From: Elusimicrobiota bacterium
GTDB lineage: Bacteria > Elusimicrobiota > Elusimicrobia > UBA1565 > UBA9628
NCBI GenBank assembly: GCA_016212795.1
Contig: JACRDT010000005.1
Location: 248,001 to 312,000 of the forward strand
Reading direction: 5' to 3'
Length of the DNA stretch: 64,000 nucleotides
Positions 54,566-61,958 of this stretch are shown one piece after another. The translations under genes and the position numbers were made by a program. Each line of letters begins with the position of its first letter. The stretch's first letter is position 1. The notes beneath the pieces are model-generated. The model saw only the letters and a list, made by a program, of their open reading frames with translations. It ran no database searches and had not been told where the DNA came from.

Positions 54566-55037
54566 GCGCGGGCAGCCAAGATCAAGCCTCGCAGCATATC
54601 ACGATTCCCGCAACCGCCCCGAACCGCCAGAAATGCGAGAGGGATTAAGCAGCTTCCCCAATAGCCCTTCCCTTCCGCGCCGTGCTATACTGAACTCCAT
54701 AAAGAACGAACACCTCTTTCTTCTCGACCTGCATGCTATGGCTTGGCGCCAGGGCCGATGAAGGATTTGAGAGGCGCTTGCCCGACATTGCAGACACATC
54801 CACCGCAATCCTCTTCGCATGCAAACCTCTTGAGCCCTCCATCGAGAAGGAAGAGAATGGATGATGGCAATTGCCGCCAACACGACCCGATTGGTCGTGT
54901 AGCGACAGAATATCGACCGCAGGAAAGCCTGCGATCGGGTTGAGCGGACGGACGCATAGGGGAAACGACATGGAAACCTGGGCAACTAGACCGCCGCGAC
55001 CGCTTGGTAGCGCCCGCAACTCAGTCCGGCGAACCAA

Positions 55038-55880
55038 ATGCTAGCCAAACGGATAGCGCGGGCAAAGCACCAGCACTTGAAAGTACTGCTTCTCTTCTTG
55101 TTGTGGCTAGCAATAACTTTGATTTGGGTCCTTTGCTGCATTCGATTCATCTTCCCCAAGACTCACGATCCGGCGATGATTGCGCTTTGCATGGCCCTGC
55201 CCATCACCCTCCCATTCATAATCTACTTTGCGGCGCGGAACACCAGAAATGCGGAGCATGACTCTGGGCAAACCGATGAATCGGATACAACCGCGGATTG
55301 GCCGAAGAACCTGTTCGCGAGAATCCCACTGCTCTTACTTTCATGGGCAGCGGTGACCTTTCTATGGCTCCTCGCCTGCATTCTGGTTATATATCCGGTC
55401 ATGAATATCATCGAACCACAGTGCGGTGATCCATGCATCGGCTATCATTGCGACAATTTGCCGATGGGAGACGCAAAGCATCGCTGCACCATGTTGTTCG
55501 TGGCTTGCTTAGCTTTGCCCATTACATTTCCATTCATCGGCTACCTAGCCTATAGGCTGGCTCACCACTTCCGGAAACATCGTTATAGCGTCGAAGAAGC
55601 GAAGAAGGATATTGCCCAAATACTGTTAGAGGACTGGGACCCAAAAGGAATATTAGAATCTCCAGAATCATGGGACGAATACGATTCATACGTCGATGAA
55701 ATATATAGATTGCTGGAATCGCGAGCGGCGCCCGAATCTGTTGCGGATCATCTCGCAATGCTCGAGACGAAATTAATGGGTCGCTGTTTTAGGCAGAAGC
55801 AACTGCTATCAGTTGCAGAGAAACTGCGTTCGCTAAACGTCAAAATGCCGTCCGCTTACGCGGCCAGCTCTTCGCGGTAG
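55038..55880 (+). CDS. Hypothetical membrane protein with duplicated TM unit
   Basis: Two copies of a ~60-aa unit ending LALPIT(L/F)PFI. Confidence 0.6.
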   Translation: MLAKRIARAKHQHLKVLLLFLLWLAITLIWVLCCIRFIFPKTHDPAMIALCMALPITLPFIIYFAARNTRNAEHDSGQTDESDTTADWPKNLFARIPLLLLSWAAVTFLWLLACILVIYPVMNIIEPQCGDPCIGYHCDNLPMGDAKHRCTMLFVACLALPITFPFIGYLAYRLAHHFRKHRYSVEEAKKDIAQILLEDWDPKGILESPESWDEYDSYVDEIYRLLESRAAPESVADHLAMLETKLMGRCFRQKQLLSVAEKLRSLNVKMPSAYAASSSR

Positions 55881-55980
55881 CGGCAGCCCAACCTTCCGTT
55901 ATGCCAACAGGTCCAGCGGTTCAGGTCCGTGTCTTGCTGAAATGTACTCTTTAGTGTATACTATTGGTAGAGGCTAACAT

Positions 55981-56253
55981 ATGACCCACACCATTCCGCT
56001 GAAAGCGTTGCGCCCCGGCCTTCCCAGGGTCGCCAATGCCGTTGCCACCAAGTTTGACAGGTTCATCGTCACCAAGCGGGGCCTTCCCGTCATGGTCCTG
56101 CTGAATCCAGAAGATTACGAAGGCCTTCTCGAGACCATCGAGATACTCTCCGACCGAACGGCCATCAAGAGAATCCGGCAATCTCGGAAAGAGGCAAAGG
56201 CCGGCAAGACCGTCTCTCTAGAAGCCCTCCGGGACCGCCTTGAGCGTATATAG
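55981..56253 (+). CDS. Phd/YefM-family antitoxin
   Basis: MTHTIPLKALRPGLPRVANAVATKFDRFIVTKRGLPVMVLLNPEDYEGLLETIEIL. Confidence 0.85.
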   Translation: MTHTIPLKALRPGLPRVANAVATKFDRFIVTKRGLPVMVLLNPEDYEGLLETIEILSDRTAIKRIRQSRKEAKAGKTVSLEALRDRLERI

Positions 56254-56506
56254 CGTCAAACTCACCCGTCAGGCCGAAAAGGCCCTTGAAAGCGTATTCC
56301 GCGCGGACCGGTCACTCTACCAACGCTTCCTGCGCGCCTTTAACGCAATCGCCCACGATCCCGGCCAGGGGAAGCCGTTACATGGCAAACTCCGCGGCCT
56401 ATCTTCCTACAGGATGGGCAGCTACCGCATTCTCTACGAGACGCATCACCATCGTCTCTTGGTCGTTATCATCGATTTGGGCCATCGAAAGGTAATCTAC
56501 GACTGA
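56240..56506 (+). CDS. RelE/ParE-family toxin
   Basis: YSVKLTRQAEKALESV..GKPLHGKLRGLSSYRMGSYRILYETHHHRLLVVIIDLGHRKVIY; overlaps the antitoxin gene. Confidence 0.88.
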   Translation: MSVYSVKLTRQAEKALESVFRADRSLYQRFLRAFNAIAHDPGQGKPLHGKLRGLSSYRMGSYRILYETHHHRLLVVIIDLGHRKVIYD

Positions 56507-56521
56507 CGATGGCATAACGGC

Positions 56522-57058
56522 ATGACTCAAGGTCAAGCAGATGCCCTCGTAAAAGGCGACCGAGCCGCGGCGCTTTGCCGCCTCTTCCTCCGCGACGAAC
56601 AGGGCTACCTATCGTTCGGCGCCGGACGAAGCAAGGCCTTGGCGGACATCTGCACCTTGATCCCCGCGCCGCCGTCATCGAACTTCTGCCGCCGTTGGCC
56701 TCGTCTCTATGGGCTCACTCTCATCATCTTCGCGCTGGCCACGGGAGCGTTCTTCGGCCGAACAGACCTCGATGGGTTGCCCAGGAACTTGCGCCAGACC
56801 GTCGTCCTGCTCTTCTTCCTTCCGCCATTGGCCGGATCGTTCGGTTCCATGTATGCAGCTTTCGGACTGGAGTTCCATGAATGGTGCGAGCGGCACTATC
56901 CTTCCGGCTATCCCAAGAGCTGGCGAGCCTCTCTCGGCATGCTCGCGTTCATCGCCGCTTCGGGCGCGCTCTGCTGGCTGTCCTTTCCTGAATTCCGAAA
57001 CGTCGTGCGGTTAGGGCTCAGGAGGGATTCTGATCGCTCTGCAAATGCTCCAATCTAG
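56522..57058 (+). CDS. Hypothetical membrane protein
   Basis: 178 aa with ~3 TM helices. Confidence 0.5.
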   Translation: MTQGQADALVKGDRAAALCRLFLRDEQGYLSFGAGRSKALADICTLIPAPPSSNFCRRWPRLYGLTLIIFALATGAFFGRTDLDGLPRNLRQTVVLLFFLPPLAGSFGSMYAAFGLEFHEWCERHYPSGYPKSWRASLGMLAFIAASGALCWLSFPEFRNVVRLGLRRDSDRSANAPI

Positions 57059-57082
57059 CGGCCGCACGCCGGCAAGCTCGAC

Positions 57083-57583
57083 ATGATCCCGGAAAGACCC
57101 AGCGCGACCGCGACGATGGGCGCCATGATCCTCGGCCCCCTATTGCTCTGCGGCTGTGTTCCCTGGCCTCACTTCGAGCGGGTAACGCCGAGCTTAATCG
57201 GAACCGTCCTTCGCGATGGCGCGCCGGCGGCGGAGGTCCGGGTGTTCCTCCATCCTCGTTGCAGCGCGAACAGGACGACCCCTCCCTGCCAGGGGTATCG
57301 CGAAGAGTCCCGCACCGACGAACACGGCCGATTCTCATTCCGGGCCGAGAGGAAGTTCCGCCCGTTCGTCACGCTAGGCGACCCGATCTATTGTTGGGCC
57401 GTCTGCGTCGAACACGACGGCGCTCCGGTCACGGGCTTGAGAGCCGTCGACCTGGGCCATCAACCCGACGAGGATCAGCTCCGGTGCGAACTTCCCGACG
57501 CGCGGTCACGCCCCGATGAGGGGAAGGGGATCTGCGGCTGCCGGACCTGCCGAAAGGTCGTCGAGGGACGGCGGCTCCAGTGA
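57083..57583 (+). CDS. Hypothetical lipoprotein, carboxypeptidase-regulatory-like
   Basis: GPLLLCGC lipobox; IGTVLRDGAPAAEVRVFL...TDEHGRFSFRAERKF. Confidence 0.6.
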   Translation: MIPERPSATATMGAMILGPLLLCGCVPWPHFERVTPSLIGTVLRDGAPAAEVRVFLHPRCSANRTTPPCQGYREESRTDEHGRFSFRAERKFRPFVTLGDPIYCWAVCVEHDGAPVTGLRAVDLGHQPDEDQLRCELPDARSRPDEGKGICGCRTCRKVVEGRRLQ

Positions 57584-58509
57584 GGATAGCCGTCACGGGG
57601 GCGTTCGGGTACTCGGGGCGATACATCGCCAGACGCCTGCTGGACGCGGGCCACAACGTGGTCACCCTGACCGACTCCCCGGACCGGGAGAACCCCTTCG
57701 GAGACAGGGTCCGGGCCTTCCCCTTCGACTTCGACCAGCCCAGCCGCCTGGCGGCGTCGCTGCGCGGGGCCGACGCGCTAATCAATACCTACTGGGTGCG
57801 GTTCGACCACCGCCTGTTCACCCACCGCGCCGCGGTGGAGAACACGAAAGTCATGTTCAGGGCCGCCAAGGAAGCGGGCATCCGCCGCATCGTCCACGTC
57901 AGCATCACGAACCCCGACATCAACTCCGCGTTGCCGTATTTCCGGGGAAAGGCCGCACTCGAAGCCGCGCTCGCCTCGCTGGGCTTGTCCTACTGCATCC
58001 TGCGTCCGGCCGTCCTCTTCGGCAAGGAGGACGTCCTGATCAACAACATCGCCTGGTCGCTCCGCCACCTCCCGGTCTTCGGGGTGTTCGGCTCGGGCGA
58101 CTACAAGCTGCAGCCGATCCATGTCGAGGACCTGGCCTCCGCGGCCGCCAAGAAGGCCCTCGGCGGCCCCAACGAGATCATCGACGCCATCGGGCCGGAG
58201 ACCTTCACCTACCGCGGGCTCGTGGACACGGTCAGGCGGGCCCTGGGCTTGACGCGCCTCGTCATCGGAGTCCCCCCCGGCGTCGGCTACTGGTCTTGCC
58301 GGCTGGTCGGCATGCTCGTGGGGGACATCGTCGTGACGCGCGAGGAGATCCAGGGCCTGATGGAGGGACGCCTCTGCGTGGACGCTCCGCCGCTGGGCGC
58401 GACCAAGCTGAGCGAATGGGTCCGGCTGCACCGGGACACGCTGGGGCGCCGCTACACGAGCGAGCTGGCCCGCCGCGTCGACCGCGTATCGTCCTATCGG
58501 TCGAACTAA
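57580..58509 (+). CDS. NAD(P)-binding SDR/NmrA-like epimerase
   Basis: MRIAVTGAFGYSGRYIARRLLDAGHNVVTL Rossmann motif; ILRPAVLFG. Confidence 0.85.
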   Translation: MRIAVTGAFGYSGRYIARRLLDAGHNVVTLTDSPDRENPFGDRVRAFPFDFDQPSRLAASLRGADALINTYWVRFDHRLFTHRAAVENTKVMFRAAKEAGIRRIVHVSITNPDINSALPYFRGKAALEAALASLGLSYCILRPAVLFGKEDVLINNIAWSLRHLPVFGVFGSGDYKLQPIHVEDLASAAAKKALGGPNEIIDAIGPETFTYRGLVDTVRRALGLTRLVIGVPPGVGYWSCRLVGMLVGDIVVTREEIQGLMEGRLCVDAPPLGATKLSEWVRLHRDTLGRRYTSELARRVDRVSSYRSN

Positions 58510-58519
58510 GGCTGGCCGG

Positions 58520-59194
58520 CTACTGGCCCAGGAACAGGAAGAAGTACTGCAGGAAGTCGTAGAGGTCGGCGTTGACGAACGTCACGTTGACCGGGGCGTG
58601 GCCCATCCCGCCCGTGAGGTTTCCCGTCACCTTGTCGAACTGCAGGACGACGGGAGCGTGCTTGGCGTAGCCCTTGAGCGCGACGATGTTGTCGTCCGCC
58701 GAGCCTTCCTTCATGTCGAACTCGACGCGGACCGGGCTGTGGTTGGCGTAACCCTCGAGCAGGCCCTTCTTCCAATCGACGGCGAGCTTCACCGGGCTGC
58801 GGTTGGCGCCGCCTTCGACCACCACCGACTCGGGCGTCCAGGCGAAGGACAGGCTCACGGGGCTCAGGTTCGCCCCGCCGGTGATCTTGTTGTTCTCGTG
58901 GTCGATCGCGACATCGACGGGAGAGTGGTTCATGCCGCCCTTGATGGTCCATGCCCGCTTGTCGATGGTGATGTTCACGGGACTGTGGTTCATCCCTCCC
59001 GTGACCGTGCCGACCTTGTTCTGGCTGGCGGCCGCCAGGAAGGGCGCCGCGCCCTTGACCTCGAGCCTGGGGGCCTTGAAGGAGGCCGCCTCGAACGCCG
59101 ACGCCGCGCCCGAAGCCGCGGTCTCGACGGCCGGCGAGGCGTGGGAAAGCCCCGCGACGAGGATCGCGACAGCGAAGAAAGACATGGATTTCAT
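58520..59194 (-). CDS. Exported short-repeat protein (GGxNHSPV repeats)
   Basis: Signal peptide MKSMSFFAVAILVAGLSHAS; seven repeats GG(M/A)NHSPVx(I/V)xxD. Confidence 0.75.
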   Translation of the reverse strand: MKSMSFFAVAILVAGLSHASPAVETAASGAASAFEAASFKAPRLEVKGAAPFLAAASQNKVGTVTGGMNHSPVNITIDKRAWTIKGGMNHSPVDVAIDHENNKITGGANLSPVSLSFAWTPESVVVEGGANRSPVKLAVDWKKGLLEGYANHSPVRVEFDMKEGSADDNIVALKGYAKHAPVVLQFDKVTGNLTGGMGHAPVNVTFVNADLYDFLQYFFLFLGQ

Positions 59195-59344
59195 GGGGTC
59201 ACCGTTCCGGCCGGGATGGGAGAGACAGAGGGGCATCTCATCGCAGGATGACAGCGCTTCATTATGACACTTCGAGCCCGTCTCGTCATGGGCCAGGGGG
59301 CCCACGCCGCGGCGGGCCCGAAGTCCTACCCGCCGCAGGAAGAG

Positions 59345-59416
59345 TGCGCTCGCCAGGAATCGAACCTGGATACCCGGCTTCGCAGGCCGGTACACTATCC
59401 ATTGTGTTACGAGCGC
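59345..59416 (-). tRNA. tRNA-Arg (anticodon GCG), CCA not encoded
   Basis: GCGCTCG..ACAC AATGGATA GTGT..CCGGC CTGCGAA GCCGG..CCAGG TTCGATT CCTGG CGAGCGC A: full cloverleaf, 72 nt. Confidence 0.92.
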
Positions 59417-59444
59417 CCGAGTGCGAGGCGAGATTATATCTTAT

Positions 59445-60638
59445 TCAACGGCGACGCAGCATGACGGCCGTCTCCACGTGCGGGGTGTGCGGGAAGAGGT
59501 CGAAGGCCTCCCCCTGGACGAACGCGTAGACCTCGAGAAGGGCCTTGAGGTCGCGGCCGAGGGCCTCGGGGTTGCAGGACACATAGATAAGGAAAGGCGC
59601 GGGGGCGGCGAGGACGGCCTTCAGGAGCCGCGGGTGGAGCCCGGGCCGCGGCGGATCGACGACGACGACCTCGGCAGGCGGCAGGGAGGGCATCACGTCC
59701 TCGGCGAGCCCCTGGACGAAGCGGGCGTTGGCGACGCCGTTGAGCCCGGCGTTGGCCACGGCGTCGGCCACGCCGAGGGGGTTGGACTCGACGCCGGTCA
59801 CCGACCCGCAGCAGTCCGCGATCGACAGCCCGATGCCCCCGCCGCCGCAGTAGAGGTCCAGCGCGGCGGCCGGGGCGACGGCCCGGACCCACTCCCGGAC
59901 CGCGCCGTAGAGGAGCTCGGCGGCCCTGGTGTTCGTCTGGAAGAACGACTGCGGCGAGATCCTGAACGCCAGCGTCCTGCCCGGCAGCCTCAGGACCTCC
60001 GTGATGGTCCCGGGCCCCGAGAGGACCTCGCGCTCGTCGCAGAGCGCGACGTCCGAGATCTTGGCGTTCACGCCCCAGAGCACGGTGCTCGCCGGGTAGG
60101 GGCGCACGGCGTCGAGGAACGAGTCCTTCCGGATCGCGCCCGCCGAGGTCACGAGCGTGACCATCCTGTCGGGCCCGTTCTTCGCCTCCCGCAGGACCAG
60201 GTACCGCAGGAAGCCCGTGCGCCTGACGCTGTTGTAGGGGGGCAGGGCCTCGCGGCGCGCCCACTCCCTGACGCTCGCCAGGAGCGGCGCGGTCTCGGGG
60301 GAGAGGAGGTGGCACTCCTCGAGGTCCACGACCTTGTTCCAGCGCTGGCGGGCCTTGAACCCGAGCCGCAGCCACGGCCCGTTCTCCTGCGGCGGGTAGA
60401 CGTCGCCAAAGGCGTGCTCCATCTTGTTGCGGTAATGCCAGAGCTGCGGCGACGGCCGGACCCCGGCCGGGAAGGCGATCCCAACCGAGGCCAGGGCCGC
60501 GGCGACCCGGGCCTCCTTGGCCCGGAGCTGGGCCTCGTAGGGGACGTCCTGGCTGGCGCAGCCGCCGCACTCGCCGAAATGCCGGCACCTCGGCGTTGCC
60601 GAGGGCGTCGCAGGCGCGGGAGCCCCGGGGTCAGACAT
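59445..60638 (-). CDS. TrmA/RlmD-family RNA (uracil-C5) methyltransferase
   Basis: CRHFGECGGCASQDVPYEAQL FeS Cys cluster; LDLYCGGGGIGLSIA; VVVDPPRPGL; YVSCNPEALGRDL. Confidence 0.9.
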   Translation of the reverse strand: MSDPGAPAPATPSATPRCRHFGECGGCASQDVPYEAQLRAKEARVAAALASVGIAFPAGVRPSPQLWHYRNKMEHAFGDVYPPQENGPWLRLGFKARQRWNKVVDLEECHLLSPETAPLLASVREWARREALPPYNSVRRTGFLRYLVLREAKNGPDRMVTLVTSAGAIRKDSFLDAVRPYPASTVLWGVNAKISDVALCDEREVLSGPGTITEVLRLPGRTLAFRISPQSFFQTNTRAAELLYGAVREWVRAVAPAAALDLYCGGGGIGLSIADCCGSVTGVESNPLGVADAVANAGLNGVANARFVQGLAEDVMPSLPPAEVVVVDPPRPGLHPRLLKAVLAAPAPFLIYVSCNPEALGRDLKALLEVYAFVQGEAFDLFPHTPHVETAVMLRRR

Positions 60639-61707
60639 TGAATTTGAAGAAGCAGACATCGCCGTCTTGGATCTCGTAGTCCCTGCCTTCGGTGCGGACG
60701 AGGCCTCGCTCGCGCAGGACGGCCTCCTTCTCGAACCGGTCGATGTCCTCGAACCGGTAGACGTCGGCCTTGATGAACCCGCGCTCGAAGTCCGTGTGGA
60801 TGGTCCCGGCGGCCCGCGGCGCCTTCGTCCCGGCCGTCACGGTCCAGGCGCGCACCTCCTCCCCCCGCACCGTGAAGAAGCTCCGCAGGCGCAGCAGGGC
60901 GGACGCGGCCTCGATCACCCGCTCCAGCCCCGACGCGCCGAGCCCCATCTCCTTGAGGAACGCCGTCCGCTCGGCTTCGGGGAGCTCGGCGATCTCCGCC
61001 TCGACCTTGCCGGACAGGAGGACATGCCCCGCCCCCCGCTGCTCGGCGAGGCCCACCAGGGCCGAGCAGGAGCCGGGGTCCTCCCGGTCCCCGACGTTGC
61101 CCACGAAGAGGACGGGCTTGGCGGTGAGCAGGCCCAGGCCCTTGATGGCAGGCTCTTCGAGGCCCAGCGTCCTCGCCGCTTTGCCTGCGGCAAGGCCGGC
61201 TTTGAGCACCTCCAAAACGGCCGTCATCGCACGGGCGACTTCGTCGCCCGTGCGGGCTTTGGCCGCGAGCTTCTCGTGGGCCTTCTCCACGCTCGCGAGG
61301 TCGGCCAGCAGGAGCTCGGTCTCCACGATCTCGACGTCGCGGCGCGCGTCGATGCTCCCGAGAGGGTTGACGACGTCGGCGGCGTCGAAGAGCCTGACCA
61401 GGTGCAGGATGGCGTCCACCTCCCGCAGATGCCCGAGGAACTGGTTCCCGAGCCCCTCCCCGCGCGAAGCCCCGGCCACGAGCCCGGCGATGTCGACGAA
61501 CCGCACGGACGCTGGCGTGGTCTTCTTGGGCCCGAAGAGGGCCGACAGCCGCCGCAGCCGCCGGTCGGGGACGACGACGTCCCCCACGTTGGGCTCGATG
61601 GTGGTGAAGGGATAGTTGGAGGCGGCGGCGTGCCCCGCCGTCAAGGCGTTGAACACGGTCGACTTGCCGACGTTGGGGAGCCCCACGATGCCGATGCGCA
61701 TGGCCAA
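60631..61707 (-). CDS. ychF: Redox-regulated P-loop NTPase YchF
   Basis: MRIGIVGLPNVGKSTVFNALT, NYPFTTIEPNVG, TGS-domain end YEIQDGDVCFFKFNV. Confidence 0.95.
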   Translation of the reverse strand: MAMRIGIVGLPNVGKSTVFNALTAGHAAASNYPFTTIEPNVGDVVVPDRRLRRLSALFGPKKTTPASVRFVDIAGLVAGASRGEGLGNQFLGHLREVDAILHLVRLFDAADVVNPLGSIDARRDVEIVETELLLADLASVEKAHEKLAAKARTGDEVARAMTAVLEVLKAGLAAGKAARTLGLEEPAIKGLGLLTAKPVLFVGNVGDREDPGSCSALVGLAEQRGAGHVLLSGKVEAEIAELPEAERTAFLKEMGLGASGLERVIEAASALLRLRSFFTVRGEEVRAWTVTAGTKAPRAAGTIHTDFERGFIKADVYRFEDIDRFEKEAVLRERGLVRTEGRDYEIQDGDVCFFKFNV

Positions 61708-61729
61708 CGGATGATATCAATTTGGGAAA

Positions 61730-61786
61730 TCACTCGCCTCCACGGCGGGGAGACGGGTAGCGAGGGGGCCGAGCGCCGCAGGCGCA
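61730..61786. repeat. Degenerate REP-like repeat
   Basis: TCACTCGCCTCCACGGCGGGGAGACGGGTAGCGAGGGGGCCGAGCGCC. Confidence 0.65.
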
Positions 61787-61958
61787 ATCCACTCTCCCGC
61801 AAAGAGGGGATCGCTATCGGGAAGAGGACTTCAACAATAGGCCCTAGTCCCGGGACCTCGCGGGTCTCGAAGTCCTACCGCGGCCTGGGCCATCATCTCG
61901 GCCCGTTCTGCCCCGAAGGCCCACGAAGGCGCCGGCCGGGTTGCGGTAGAATGCTCCC

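Noticed and set aside
54599-55037. Several overlapping small ORFs upstream of the duplicated-TM gene
   Set aside because: Mutually overlapping, no signal or domain features; probably intergenic
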